Part shown: piece after piece, positions 53,141 to 64,000 of the stretch
Position numbering within the stretch: position 1 is the first letter of the stretch
How the letters are laid out: each line of letters opens with the position of its first letter
Assembly: GCF_014269035.2 (NCBI RefSeq)
Contig: NZ_JABWRP020000005.1
Span: 62,001 to 126,000, forward strand
Length of the DNA: 64,000 nt
Direction of reading: 5' to 3'
Source of the DNA: Pseudomonas vlassakiae
GTDB taxonomy: Bacteria > Pseudomonadota > Gammaproteobacteria > Pseudomonadales > Pseudomonadaceae
The notes under the pieces: generated by a model
Database searches by the model: none
The model's input: the letters and a program-made list of their open reading frames with translations, nothing else
Told to the model about the DNA's origin: nothing
Made by a program: the position numbers and the translations under genes

Positions 53141-53844
53141 CTGAAACACTGCCGGCCTTCTGGGCCGTGATTCCTGCTGCGGGCGTCGGTGCCCGCATGG
53201 CTGCCGACCGCCCCAAGCAATATCTGGAGCTGGCGGGGCAGACCCTTCTCGAGCACAGCCTCGACTGTTTTCTTGGCCACCCCTCGCTCAAGGGCGTGGT
53301 GGTCAGCATTGCCGAACACGATCCGTACTGGCCGGGGCTGCGCTGCGCCAACGACCCGCGCATCCAGCGCGCAGCGGGTGGTGACGAGCGCGCCGACTCG
53401 GTGCTCAGTGCCTTGCTGCTGTTGCATGCCCAAGGGGCTTCGGACGACGACTGGGTGCTGGTGCACGATGCGGCACGGCCGAACCTTGCGCGCAGCGACC
53501 TCGACAAGCTGCTGTCGGAACTGGCCGATGATCCGGTCGGCGGCCTGCTGGCGGTGCCGGCACGGGATACCCTCAAGCGCGCCGATGCCCATGGGCGGGT
53601 TGCCGCGACGGTCGATCGCAGTACCATCTGGCAGGCTTACACGCCGCAGATGTTCCGTTTGGGGGCGCTGCATCGGGCCTTGGCCGAAAGCCTGGTTTCC
53701 GATGTGGTAGTGACCGATGAAGCGTCGGCCATCGAATGGTCTGGGCAGGCGCCGCGGCTGGTCGAAGGGCGCAGCGACAACATCAAGGTGACCCGGCCGG
53801 AAGACCTGGAATGGCTGCGCCAGCGCTGGGCCGGGCGGCGCTGA
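53137..53844 (+). CDS. ispD: IspD, MEP cytidylyltransferase
   Basis: A 235-residue MEP-pathway enzyme that joins CTP to 2-C-methyl-erythritol 4-phosphate. The nucleotide-binding PAAGVGARMAADRPKQY at residues 12-28 is diagnostic; HDAARP and TDEASAIEW follow. Coupled to ftsB by overlap. A REP palindrome after its stop separates it from the convergent lysR gene. ispF lies 3 kb downstream rather than next to it. Confidence 0.96.
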   Translation: MTETLPAFWAVIPAAGVGARMAADRPKQYLELAGQTLLEHSLDCFLGHPSLKGVVVSIAEHDPYWPGLRCANDPRIQRAAGGDERADSVLSALLLLHAQGASDDDWVLVHDAARPNLARSDLDKLLSELADDPVGGLLAVPARDTLKRADAHGRVAATVDRSTIWQAYTPQMFRLGALHRALAESLVSDVVVTDEASAIEWSGQAPRLVEGRSDNIKVTRPEDLEWLRQRWAGRR

Positions 53845-53862
53845 TCGGCGTATTTCTGATCC

Positions 53863-53894
53863 GGCCTCTTCGCGGGTTTACCGGCGAAGAGGCC
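53863..53894. repeat. REP palindrome between ispD and the LysR gene
   Basis: GGCCTCTTCGC and GCGAAGAGGCC form an 11-bp perfect stem with a 10-base loop containing GGGTTTACCG. It lies 18 bases after ispD and 15 before the end of the convergent lysR-type gene, and may terminate both. Confidence 0.8.
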
Positions 53895-53909
53895 GACAAG
53901 GCCAACGCA

Positions 53910-54806
53910 TCAGCCATGCCGGTACTCAGGCAACCCGGCCAACCCTTCCTTGAGATAATCCACGAGCCGTCTGACTTTAGGCGACAGGTGCCGCTGCTGC
54001 GGATACAGCGCCCACACCGCCGTATTCGGCGGCTGATGCCCCTCCAGCAACGACACCAGCGCCCCACTGTTCAGATGCTCGAGCACGTAATAGTCGGGCA
54101 ACTGACACAAGCCCATCCCCAGCAGCGCCGCATCCAGCACTGCCTGGCCGCTGTTGCAGCGCCAGTTGCCTTGCACCCGCTGGCTGATCTCGCGGCCATC
54201 CTGCTGCAAGGCCCACAGGTCGGAACTGCCGATCAGGCAATTGTGCCGGGCCAGTTCCGACAGGCTGTGCGGCCGCCCGTAACGCTCCAGGTACGCTGGC
54301 GACGCGCACAGGTACATGCGCCGCGGTGCAAGGCGCGTGGCCACCAGCCGTGAGTCTGCCAGGCGGCCGAGGCGGATCGCCAGGTCCATGCCTTCGTGCA
54401 GCAGGTCGAGGGTGCGGTTGCTCAGTTCCACTTCGACCCGCAGTTGCGGATACAGCGCCATGAAACGCGTCACCAGCGGCACGATAAAACGCTCACCATA
54501 GGCTACCGCACAGGTCATGCGCAGCAGCCCCTTGGGTTCGCTGGCCAAGTCGCCCATGGCGCGCAGCGCTTCCTCGCGGCCGTCCTGCAGGCGCTGGCAA
54601 TGCTGCAAAAAGGTCTGCCCGGCTTCACTCAGGGCTACCCGACGAGTACTGCGGTACAGCAAGCGGGTCTGCAGGCGTTCTTCCAGGCGGGCGATCTGCC
54701 GGCTGATGTGCGACGACGACACGCCCAGGCGCTCGGCTGCCGCCGTGAACTGGCCCGACTCGGCCACGGCGACGAATTCGTCGATGCCTTCCCAACGGCT
54801 GCTCAT
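53910..54806 (-). CDS. LysR-family transcriptional regulator
   Basis: A 298-residue regulator. The N-terminal winged HTH covers about 1-65 (FTAAAERLGVSSSHISRQIARLEERL), followed by a helical linker and an effector-binding domain. The effector is not known. It is divergent from frmA-fghA with about 108 bases between start codons, so it may control formaldehyde detoxification; this rests on position only. Its C-terminus is close to that of many orphan LysR proteins. Confidence 0.92.
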   Translation of the reverse strand: MSSRWEGIDEFVAVAESGQFTAAAERLGVSSSHISRQIARLEERLQTRLLYRSTRRVALSEAGQTFLQHCQRLQDGREEALRAMGDLASEPKGLLRMTCAVAYGERFIVPLVTRFMALYPQLRVEVELSNRTLDLLHEGMDLAIRLGRLADSRLVATRLAPRRMYLCASPAYLERYGRPHSLSELARHNCLIGSSDLWALQQDGREISQRVQGNWRCNSGQAVLDAALLGMGLCQLPDYYVLEHLNSGALVSLLEGHQPPNTAVWALYPQQRHLSPKVRRLVDYLKEGLAGLPEYRHG

Positions 54807-54887
54807 GGATTATCCCTGTATGGCAATAATGTTTTGGCTTTACCTGGATTATTCACCAAAAGCGCCTGGATTACACTGCGGGACTGA

Positions 54888-56027
<1,140 letters not shown>

Positions 56028-56035
56028 GGTGAGCC

Positions 56036-56890
56036 ATGAGCCTGGATAACATCTCCTGCCAGAAGAGCTTCGGCGGCTGGCACAAGCGTTACCGGCATCA
56101 CTCCAGGGTGCTGGGCTGCGACATGGTGTTCGCCGTCTACCTGCCGCCGCAGGCCGAGCAGGGCGAGAAGCTGCCGGTGCTGTACTGGCTCAGCGGCCTC
56201 ACCTGCACCGACGAGAACTTCATGCAGAAGGCCGGCGCCCAGCGCCTGGCTGCCGAGCTCGGCCTGATCATCGTCGCCCCCGACACCAGCCCGCGTGGCG
56301 AGCAGGTGCCGGGCGACCCTGACGGCGCGTGGGACTTCGGTCTCGGCGCAGGGTTCTACCTCAATGCCACCCAGCAGCCTTGGGCGCAGCATTACCGCAT
56401 GCACGACTATGTCGTGCAGGAGCTGCCGGCACTGATCGAGGCGCACTTCCCGGCGTCCGACCAGCGCAGCATCAGTGGCCACTCCATGGGGGGCCATGGC
56501 GCGCTGGTGTGTGCCTTGCGCAACCCAGGGCGCTATCGTTCGGTGTCGGCGTTCTCGCCGATCAGCAACCCGATGGACTGCCCGTGGGGCGAGAAGGCCT
56601 TCAGCCGCTACCTGGGCGAAGACCGCGCGCGCTGGCGCGAGTGGGATGCCAGTGTGCTGCTGGCGGAAACCGCTGCAGGCGAGTGCCCGCCGTTGCTGGT
56701 GGACCAGGGCGACCGTGATGACTTCCTCGAGAAGCAGCTCAAGCCTGAAACGCTGGAGCAGGCCGCACGCAAAGGCGGACATGCGCTGACCCTGCGCCTG
56801 CAGCCTGGTTATGACCACAGCTACTACTTCATCGCCAGCTTCATCGATGAGCACCTGCGCCATCATGCGATGGCATTGGGGCGGGTGTAA
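56036..56890 (+). CDS. fghA: S-formylglutathione hydrolase
   Basis: A 284-residue alpha/beta hydrolase that releases formate and glutathione from S-formylglutathione. The catalytic Ser150 is in GHSMGGHG; the Asp is in [10 protein letters not shown] and the His in YDHSYYFI. The start [12 protein letters not shown] is typical. It completes the frmA operon and is followed by an intrinsic terminator hairpin that lies next to ispF. Confidence 0.96.
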   Translation: MSLDNISCQKSFGGWHKRYRHHSRVLGCDMVFAVYLPPQAEQGEKLPVLYWLSGLTCTDENFMQKAGAQRLAAELGLIIVAPDTSPRGEQVPGDPDGAWDFGLGAGFYLNATQQPWAQHYRMHDYVVQELPALIEAHFPASDQRSISGHSMGGHGALVCALRNPGRYRSVSAFSPISNPMDCPWGEKAFSRYLGEDRARWREWDASVLLAETAAGECPPLLVDQGDRDDFLEKQLKPETLEQAARKGGHALTLRLQPGYDHSYYFIASFIDEHLRHHAMALGRV

Positions 56891-56938
56891 CAGCCTGGTC
56901 CAAAAGCCGCCCAACCACCTGCAAAGCGGGTAGAATCA

Positions 56939-56964
56939 CGCCCTGACTCAATCAGGGCGTTTTT
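56939..56964 (+). terminator. Terminator after fghA, abutting the ispF start codon
   Basis: CGCCCTGA / TCAGGGCG with a 5-base loop and a T5 run ends two bases before the ispF ATG (56967). The AGGG of its right arm is also the only SD-like bases before ispF. Confidence 0.75.
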
Positions 56965-56966
56965 CT

Positions 56967-57440
56967 ATGCGTATTGGCCACGGCTACGATGTGCACCGTT
57001 TCTGCGACGGTGATTTCATTACCCTGGGTGGGGTGCGTATCCCTCACAAATACGGCCTCCTGGCCCATTCTGACGGTGACGTGCTGTTGCACGCCTTGAG
57101 CGATGCCTTGCTCGGTGCTGCGGCGCTGGGCGACATCGGCAAGCACTTCCCGGATACCGACCCCCAGTTCAAGGGCGCCGACAGCCGCGTGTTGCTGCGT
57201 CATGTGGTCGCTATCGTCAAGGCCAAGGGCTGGAAGGTCGGCAATGTCGACGCCACCATCGTCGCCCAGGCGCCGAAAATGGCTCCGCATATCGAAACCA
57301 TGCGCCAGTTGATTGCCGAAGACCTGCAGGTCGAACTCGACCAGGTCAACGTCAAGGCCACCACCACCGAGAAGCTGGGTTTCACCGGTCGCGAGGAGGG
57401 CATCGCTGTGCATGCGGTCGCCCTGCTGCTGCCAGCATGA
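56967..57440 (+). CDS. ispF: IspF, MECDP synthase
   Basis: A 157-residue MEP-pathway enzyme forming 2-C-methyl-erythritol 2,4-cyclodiphosphate. Zinc ligands Asp8 and His10 lie in GYDVHRF, with the second His in [14 protein letters not shown]. Length is standard. It starts directly after a terminator hairpin and overlaps truD by four bases (ATGA). Confidence 0.97.
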   Translation: MRIGHGYDVHRFCDGDFITLGGVRIPHKYGLLAHSDGDVLLHALSDALLGAAALGDIGKHFPDTDPQFKGADSRVLLRHVVAIVKAKGWKVGNVDATIVAQAPKMAPHIETMRQLIAEDLQVELDQVNVKATTTEKLGFTGREEGIAVHAVALLLPA

Positions 57441-58482
57441 CCGAACTGGACCTGCTGGGCCCGCGCGCGTCGGGTGAATCATTGGGCAGCGCAGTGCTCA
57501 AAGCCGTCGCCGAAGACTTCCAGGTCGACGAGGTGCTGGACATACCGCTGTCCGGCCAGGGCGAGCACCTGTGGCTGTGGGTAGAGAAGCGTGACCTCAA
57601 CACCGAAGAAGCCGCGCGCCGCCTGGCCCGTGCTGCTGGCGTACCGGTACGTGCCATCAGCTATGCCGGCCTCAAGGACCGCCAGGCCCTGACCCGTCAG
57701 TGGTTCAGCCTGCACCTGCCGGGCAAGGCCGACCCGGACCTGTCGCGTGCCGAAGACGACAGCCTGCGCGTATTGAAGCAAGTGCGCCACCAGCGCAAGC
57801 TGCAGCGCGGCGCTCATTCGGCGAACGGCTTCACCCTGCGCCTGACCGCCCTGGCAGCCGACCACCAGGCCCTTGATGCACGCCTGCAACAGCTCAGGGT
57901 GCAGGGCGTACCGAACTACTTTGGCAGCCAGCGTTTCGGCTACGGCGGTGGCAATGTCCACGATGCTCGGGACTGGGCATCGCGCAAGGCCCTGCCAGAG
58001 CAGCGCAACGTGCGTTCGCGCCTGCTTTCGGCAGCACGCAGCTACGTGTTCAACCAGGTGCTGGCGGCGCGAGTCGCCGATGGCAGCTGGCAGCGCGCTC
58101 AGGTCGGGGATCTGTTGGCGTTCACCGACAGTCGTAGTTTCTTTCCGGCGGGCGAGCAGGAATGTTCTGATCCTCGCCTGGGAATCCTTGATTTGCATCC
58201 CACCGGCCCGATGTGGGGTGAAGGGCCGTCGCCCGCAACCGGTGCGACTTTCGAGCTGGAAGCGGCGATCGGCGAGCAGCACCTGGCGCTATGCCAATGG
58301 CTGGCATATGCGGGCATGAGTCACGAACGGCGCATCCTGCGGCTCCCTATTGGCGGCCTGACGTGGCATTATCCCGAGCCTGATATCCTGCAACTGGAAT
58401 TCGTCCTTCCGGCCGGATGCTTCGCCACCGTGGTGGTGCGCGAACTCGTCGATCTGGTGCCGGCAGGGCAGACGGACAGCCC

Positions 58483-58495
<13 letters not shown>
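57437..58495 (+). CDS. truD: TruD, tRNA pseudouridine-13 synthase
   Basis: A 352-residue enzyme that makes pseudouridine 13 in tRNA(Glu). The catalytic Asp81 is in [10 protein letters not shown], and the insertion-domain motif [12 protein letters not shown] is present. It overlaps ispF at its start and surE by 13 bases at its end, so ispF-truD-surE-pcm are tightly packed. Confidence 0.95.
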
Positions 58496-59912
<1,417 letters not shown>

Positions 59913-60006
59913 AGCGCCGGGAATATTTGCAGCAGCAACGAATTCTTGCGGCAAGGCCCTGTCTATCTGGCGGGGCCAGAGCCCTGCCAATGCCGTGTGG
60001 CTTGGT

Positions 60007-60012
60007 TATAAT
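60007..60012 (+). promoter_or_regulatory. Likely -10 of nlpD
   Basis: TATAAT followed by an inverted TGCAAcaataTTGCA (60014-60028), in the 160-base gap between pcm and nlpD. No clear -35 was seen. Confidence 0.4.
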
Positions 60013-60072
60013 TGCAACAATATTGCATTTCTTTTCGTCTTATCGATTTTCGGCACCATGAGGGGAGCGCGG

Positions 60073-60936
60073 GTGGGGCACACAGTCATTCGGCAGCGCA
60101 AGGATCGGTCGGCTTTCAAGCTTCTGCTGATTGCACTGGCCATGGGCACCTTGCTGACAGGTTGCTCCAGCACCAGCAGCAGTTCCAGCGGTGCGCGCGT
60201 GGTCGATCGAAACGCTGCAGCGCCCAAGCGGCCGGCAGTGACGTCGGGGCAGTACGTCGTCAAGCCTGGCGATACGCTGTTCTCCATCGCCTTCCGCTAT
60301 GGTTGGGACTACAAGGAGCTGGCGGCACGTAACGGCATCGCCGCGCCTTACACCATTCGCCCGGGCCAGGCCATTCGTTTCAGCAGTGGCGCCTCCGGCA
60401 GCAGTACCGTGGTCTCCAGCCCGTCCTCATCGAGCCGGACAACGGTCATTCGTCGCCCTGCCGGGGCACCTGTCAGCCCCGCCGGGAACGGCGGAAAGTC
60501 GACGCCAACAACCCCCGCCACGCCTGCTCCGGTGGTTACCACGGTGCCCGCCGCAGAGCGTGCGGTGGGGAACTGGACGTGGCCAGCCAATGGCGTGCTG
60601 ATTGGAAAATTCGCTTCAAACGGTAGTTTGAATAAAGGCATTGATATCGCCGGTGATTTGGGACAGCCTGTTTTTGCTGCGTCTGATGGTACGGTGGTCT
60701 ACGCCGGGAGTGGCTTGAGGGGCTACGGCGAACTGATCATCATCAAGCACAGCGACACCTACGTCAGTGCCTACGGTCACAACCGCAGGCTGTTGGTTCG
60801 GGAGGGGCAGCAGGTCAAAGCAGGGCAGTCGATTGCTGAAATGGGGTCTACGGGCACAGATCGGGTGAAGCTGCATTTCGAGATTCGCCGCCAGGGCAAA
60901 CCCGTCGATCCGCTCCAGTTCCTGCCACGCCGTTGA
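60073..60936 (+). CDS. nlpD: NlpD, LysM/M23-type lipoprotein, amidase activator
   Basis: A 287-residue outer membrane lipoprotein with a LLTGC lipobox (Cys31). A LysM domain (about 67-112) binds peptidoglycan; a Ser/Thr/Pro linker follows; the C-terminal M23 domain has NKGID in place of the usual HxxxD, so the zinc site is degenerate and it should activate AmiC-type amidases and not cut by itself. The GTG start at 60073 has AGGGGA upstream; other starts (60058, 59995) lack this. The rpoS promoter is known to lie in nlpD in pseudomonads. Confidence 0.9.
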   Translation: MGHTVIRQRKDRSAFKLLLIALAMGTLLTGCSSTSSSSSGARVVDRNAAAPKRPAVTSGQYVVKPGDTLFSIAFRYGWDYKELAARNGIAAPYTIRPGQAIRFSSGASGSSTVVSSPSSSSRTTVIRRPAGAPVSPAGNGGKSTPTTPATPAPVVTTVPAAERAVGNWTWPANGVLIGKFASNGSLNKGIDIAGDLGQPVFAASDGTVVYAGSGLRGYGELIIIKHSDTYVSAYGHNRRLLVREGQQVKAGQSIAEMGSTGTDRVKLHFEIRRQGKPVDPLQFLPRR

Positions 60937-61045
60937 TCGTTGTACCCCGGCCTGTTCCTTGGATGTAGAGGGGACAGGCTCCTGCGATGCCAGGGAGACA
61001 GGCGCCGCAAGAGTCTGAGTTCGAACTCAGCAAAGGACTATAACA

Positions 61046-62053
61046 ATGGCTCTCAGTAAAGAAGCGCCGGAGTTTGACATCGACGATGACGTCCTCCTCA
61101 TGGAGACGGGCATCGTTTTGGAAACGGATGTGGTGTCAGACGAACCTGCTGTACCTTCGGTTCGGACCAGAGCGAAATCGGGCTCTTCGCTCAAGCAACA
61201 CAAGTACATCGATTACAGCCGGGCGCTCGATGCCACCCAGCTGTATCTCAACGAGATCGGATTCTCGCCTCTGCTTTCGCCGGAAGAAGAAGTGCACTTT
61301 GCGCGCCTGTCGCAAAAGGGTGACCCTGCCGGCCGCAAGCGCATGATCGAAAGCAACCTGCGCCTCGTGGTGAAAATCGCCCGCCGTTACGTCAACCGTG
61401 GCCTGTCACTGCTCGACCTGATCGAGGAGGGCAACCTGGGCCTGATCCGCGCGGTGGAGAAGTTCGACCCGGAACGGGGCTTCCGCTTTTCGACCTACGC
61501 GACCTGGTGGATCCGCCAGACCATCGAGCGGGCGATCATGAACCAGACCCGCACCATCCGCCTGCCGATCCACGTGGTCAAGGAGCTCAACGTCTACCTG
61601 CGTGCCGCGCGGGAACTGACCCAGAAGCTCGACCACGAGCCTTCGCCTGAAGAAATCGCCACTCTGCTGGAAAAGCCGGTCGCCGAGGTCAAGCGCATGC
61701 TGGGCCTGAACGAGCGGGTGTCTTCGGTGGACGTGTCGCTCGGCCCGGACTCGGACAAGACCCTGCTCGATACGCTGACCGACGACCGCCCGACCGATCC
61801 GTGCGAACTGCTGCAGGACGATGACCTGTCGCAGAGCATCGATCAGTGGCTGGGTGAGCTGACCGACAAGCAGCGGGAGGTTGTGGTACGCCGCTTCGGC
61901 CTGCGTGGGCATGAGAGCAGCACCCTGGAAGACGTTGGCCTGGAAATCGGCCTGACCCGCGAACGGGTGCGGCAGATCCAGGTGGAGGGGCTCAAGCGCC
62001 TGCGCGAGATCCTCGAGAAGAACGGACTTTCCAGCGAGTCGCTGTTCCAGTAA
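61046..62053 (+). CDS. rpoS: Sigma factor RpoS
   Basis: A 335-residue stationary-phase sigma factor. Regions 1.2 to 4.2 are all present: the region 2 core [27 protein letters not shown] and [18 protein letters not shown], and region 4 [40 protein letters not shown] lies before the ATG. It follows nlpD by 109 bases and ends in a terminator. The RsmZ gene and fdxA come next, as in other pseudomonads. Confidence 0.98.
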   Translation: MALSKEAPEFDIDDDVLLMETGIVLETDVVSDEPAVPSVRTRAKSGSSLKQHKYIDYSRALDATQLYLNEIGFSPLLSPEEEVHFARLSQKGDPAGRKRMIESNLRLVVKIARRYVNRGLSLLDLIEEGNLGLIRAVEKFDPERGFRFSTYATWWIRQTIERAIMNQTRTIRLPIHVVKELNVYLRAARELTQKLDHEPSPEEIATLLEKPVAEVKRMLGLNERVSSVDVSLGPDSDKTLLDTLTDDRPTDPCELLQDDDLSQSIDQWLGELTDKQREVVVRRFGLRGHESSTLEDVGLEIGLTRERVRQIQVEGLKRLREILEKNGLSSESLFQ

Positions 62054-62076
62054 GCCAGGCTTTACGCTGTCTGAAG

Positions 62077-62103
62077 CGCCCCGATGACCTCGGGGCGTTT
62101 TTG
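62077..62103 (+). terminator. Intrinsic terminator after rpoS
   Basis: CGCCCCGA / TCGGGGCG with a 5-base loop and a T5 run, 23 bases after the rpoS stop. Confidence 0.88.
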
Positions 62104-62178
62104 TTTGTGCTATCTGGGTGAGGCGGGTAGCAATCCGGGGCTGAGCATTGTGTACGGCGCTACCCCTCATGCATGGCG

Positions 62179-62196
62179 TGTAAGCTTTTGCTTACT
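62179..62196 (+). promoter_or_regulatory. GacA-type upstream activating sequence of rsmZ
   Basis: TGTAAG-N6-CTTACT, one base off the palindromic TGTAAG-N6-CTTACA box known for GacA-controlled sRNA genes, lies about 190 bases upstream of the sRNA start. That position matches known rsmZ promoters. Confidence 0.8.
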
Positions 62197-62368
62197 CTTT
62201 TTGTAAGCCATCGGTGTAACTACCAGTAAATCAACGTCGCTTTCAGGTCTGGTTTTTTCCTAACCAACTGAAATATAGATATTTTTTGGCTGTGTGGAAA
62301 TGTGTCCCCAGTAACATCCCGACAGATCTCGCAGTTGCCTGCCTCAAGGAACTCGCTAGTATTCGAAC

Positions 62369-62502
62369 TGTGCACACGGACATGCACAGGCTTTCAGGGA
62401 GAAGGCCAAGGACATCGCAAGAAGCGATTTCATCAGGATGATGTTTGGGACAAGCAGGGACTACGGAAAAAATGTGGGCGGGTCAAACCGCCCCTTTTTT
62501 TT
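62369..62502 (+). ncRNA. rsmZ: RsmZ regulatory small RNA
   Basis: A small RNA of about 134 bases in the rpoS-fdxA gap, where rsmZ lies in other pseudomonads. It has seven GGA motifs (at 62378, 62398, 62410, 62436, 62448, 62458 and 62465), several in hairpin loops, for titrating RsmA/RsmE proteins. A -10 like TAGTAT is at 62357-62362, and the 3' end is a GGGCGG/CCGCCC terminator with T8. The upstream box at 62179 suits GacS/GacA control. The exact 5' end is estimated. Confidence 0.88.
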
Positions 62503-62517
62503 GCCCGCAGAAAATGA

Positions 62518-62542
62518 AAAAAGGCCCGTTGCGGGCCTTTTT
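62518..62542 (-). terminator. Terminator after fdxA
   Basis: AAAAAGGCCC / GGGCCTTTTT around a short loop lies 14 bases after the fdxA stop on the minus strand and close to the rsmZ terminator, so it may work from both sides. Confidence 0.8.
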
Positions 62543-62555
62543 CGTGTCCGGGCGC

Positions 62556-62879
62556 TTAGCGCTCCAGATCGGCAATCTTGCCAGGCTTGCCATCCCATTC
62601 TTCTGCGTCGGGCAGGGCGTCCTTACGCTCGGTGATGTTTGGCCAGATTTCTGCCAGCTCGGCGTTGAGCTCGATGAAGTTTTCCATGCCTGCGGGGATC
62701 TCGTCTTCAGAGAAGATCGCCTGGGCCGGGCATTCAGGCTCGCACAGTGCACAGTCGATGCACTCGTCCGGGTGAATCACCAGGAAGTTCGGGCCTTCGT
62801 AGAAGCAGTCCACCGGACAGACTTCCACGCAGTCGGTGTATTTGCATTTGATGCAGTTGTCGGTGACGACGAAGGTCAT
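62556..62879 (-). CDS. fdxA: Ferredoxin FdxA (7Fe-8S type)
   Basis: A 107-residue ferredoxin of the Azotobacter FdI type. The cluster cysteines are in [16 protein letters not shown] and [13 protein letters not shown], giving one [3Fe-4S] and one [4Fe-4S] cluster; the first motif has CXXCXXXXC followed by CP. A long C-terminal part follows. It lies between rsmZ and mutS on the minus strand. Confidence 0.94.
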   Translation of the reverse strand: MTFVVTDNCIKCKYTDCVEVCPVDCFYEGPNFLVIHPDECIDCALCEPECPAQAIFSEDEIPAGMENFIELNAELAEIWPNITERKDALPDAEEWDGKPGKIADLER

Positions 62880-62928
62880 TTCTAGTTCTCTCCTCAGGCG
62901 ACGGCGGCGGCCCTTCCTCTCAGGGCCG

Positions 62929-62989
62929 CGCGGTTTACGGGCATGTGGCTGCAGGCCAGGCTAATAGCCTGCAGCACCAGCAAACCGCG
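62929..62989. repeat. Nested palindrome between mutS and fdxA
   Basis: An outer stem CGCGGTTT / AAACCGCG (62929-62936, 62982-62989) encloses an inner stem GCTGCAGGC / GCCTGCAGC (62948-62956, 62967-62975). It lies in the 140-base gap between two minus-strand genes and has no U-run, so it is not a plain terminator. Confidence 0.65.
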
Positions 62990-63019
62990 GCGGATTCTAC
63001 CAGCTTGTAGTGGGCGCCG

Positions 63020-64000
63020 TTATAACAGGTTCTTTAGTTGATATAGCGTTTCGATAGCTTGACGCGGGGTCATGTCGTCCAGGTCCAGCTTGCCCAGCTT
63101 CTCGATGGCCGGGTGTGGCAGGCTGGCGAACAGGTCGCTCTGGTGTGGGACTTGCGGCTCGTCCTTGGCCTTTTTGCTCAGCGGGGCTTCATGGGGCAGG
63201 CTGGTGGTTTCCAGCCGGCCCAAATGCTCGCGTGCGCGCAGGATCACTGGCGCCGGCACGCCCGCCAGCTGCGCCACGGCCAGGCCGTAGCTCTGACTGG
63301 CCGGGCCAGGCAGCACGTGGTGCAGGAAGACGATACGCTCGTTGTGCTCGGTGGCATTCAGGTGCACGTTGGCCACCAGCGGTTCACTCTCCGGCAGCAC
63401 GGTCAGCTCGAAGTAGTGGGTGGCGAACAGGGTGTAGGCACGCAGCTCGGCCAGGCGCTCGGCTGCAGCCCAGGCCAGTGACAGGCCGTCGAAAGTGCTG
63501 GTGCCGCGGCCGACTTCGTCCATCAGCACCAGGCTGCGGTCGGTGGCGTTGTGCAGGATGTTGGCGGTTTCGCTCATCTCGACCATGAACGTCGAACGCC
63601 CACCGGCCAGGTCGTCGCTGGAGCCGATACGGGTGAAAATGCGATCGACCAGTGACAGCTCGCAGCGGGCGGCCGGAACGAAACTGCCGATGTGCGCCAT
63701 CAGCACGATCAGGGCCGTCTGGCGCATATAGGTGGACTTACCACCCATGTTCGGGCCGGTGATGATCAACATGCGCGTGCTGTTGTCCAGGCTCAGGTCG
63801 TTGGCCACGAACGGCGTGGTCAGCACCTGCTCGACCACCGGGTGGCGGCCTTGCTCGATGCGCAGGCACGGCTCGTCGGTGAAGCGCGGGCAGTTCAGGT
63901 CGAGGTTCAGCGCACGTTCGGCAAGGTTGCTCAGTACGTCGACCTCGGCCAGCGCGGCGGCGCTGTCCTGCAGTGGAGCCAGGTGGCTGATCAGGGTTTC
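63020..64000 (-). CDS. mutS: MutS mismatch recognition protein (N-terminus outside window)
   Basis: The frame is open to base 64000, showing the last 326 residues of the roughly 850-residue protein. The Walker A motif [13 protein letters not shown], the [19 protein letters not shown]alker B region and the ATHYFELT motif of the ABC ATPase are visible, followed by the C-terminal helix-turn-helix region. It binds mismatches and starts repair with MutL. It precedes fdxA on the minus strand; the frame start at 63838 that a simple ORF search gives is internal. Confidence 0.97.
   Translation of the reverse strand, partial: ETLISHLAPLQDSAAALAEVDVLSNLAERALNLDLNCPRFTDEPCLRIEQGRHPVVEQVLTTPFVANDLSLDNSTRMLIITGPNMGGKSTYMRQTALIVLMAHIGSFVPAARCELSLVDRIFTRIGSSDDLAGGRSTFMVEMSETANILHNATDRSLVLMDEVGRGTSTFDGLSLAWAAAERLAELRAYTLFATHYFELTVLPESEPLVANVHLNATEHNERIVFLHHVLPGPASQSYGLAVAQLAGVPAPVILRAREHLGRLETTSLPHEAPLSKKAKDEPQVPHQSDLFASLPHPAIEKLGKLDLDDMTPRQAIETLYQLKNLL

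Overview
The window is a chromosomal segment of a Pseudomonas, most likely of the P. putida group. The basis is high GC, the P. putida-type REP palindromes between genes, and a gene order that matches P. putida from memory: RND pump, plsB, dapE, ndvB, csd, dapD, higBA, dapC-glnD-map, rpsB-tsf-pyrH-frr, the lipid A/BamA cluster, dnaE-accA-tilS-pyrG-eno, ftsB-ispD, frmA-fghA, ispF-truD-surE-pcm-nlpD-rpoS, rsmZ, fdxA, mutS. Most of it is conserved core genome. No IS element, CRISPR array, tRNA or rRNA gene was seen. The first gene (extensin-like) and the last (mutS) run off the window.

Layout. 0-8.6 kb: an extensin-like protein end, a protein of unknown function with an internal 45-residue duplication, rsmJ, a TetR regulator divergent from a two-gene RND efflux pump with a palindromic operator candidate between them, a DUF4197 protein, a YbaY-type lipoprotein, and an unusual 97-residue protein made almost wholly of 13-residue tandem repeats. 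8.7-20.9 kb: plsB, a cold-shock-domain protein, dapE-rlmA-unknown, ndvB, tcdA, csdA-csdE, and an ArsC-like gene with dapD. 21.0-23.5 kb: a higBA toxin-antitoxin pair and a CPA1 Na+/H+ antiporter. 23.6-28.4 kb: map-glnD-dapC, on the minus strand.

From 28.7 kb nearly everything is on the plus strand: rpsB-tsf, pyrH-frr-uppS-cdsA-dxr-rseP-bamA-skp-lpxD-fabZ-lpxA-lpxB-rnhB-dnaE-accA, tilS, pyrG, eno, ftsB-ispD, a LysR regulator divergent from frmA-fghA, then ispF-truD-surE-pcm-nlpD-rpoS. The small RNA gene rsmZ follows rpoS, with a GacA-type upstream element. fdxA and mutS return to the minus strand. Together these genes make isoprenoid precursors (dxr, ispD, ispF, uppS), lipid A (lpxD/A/B, fabZ), diaminopimelate (dapC/D/E), fatty acid and phospholipid (accA, cdsA, plsB), and outer membrane proteins (bamA, skp, rseP).

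Points for a second look: (1) the repeat protein at 8320-8613, whose Shine-Dalgarno lies in a long hairpin; (2) kdsA is absent from its usual place between pyrG and eno; (3) a coupled leader reading frame and SD-containing hairpin before fabZ; (4) a GGA-loop hairpin in the cold-shock gene leader; (5) a terminator hairpin placed on the ispF ribosome binding site; (6) the arsC-higA junction, which carries prophage 4 in P. putida KT2440, is empty here.
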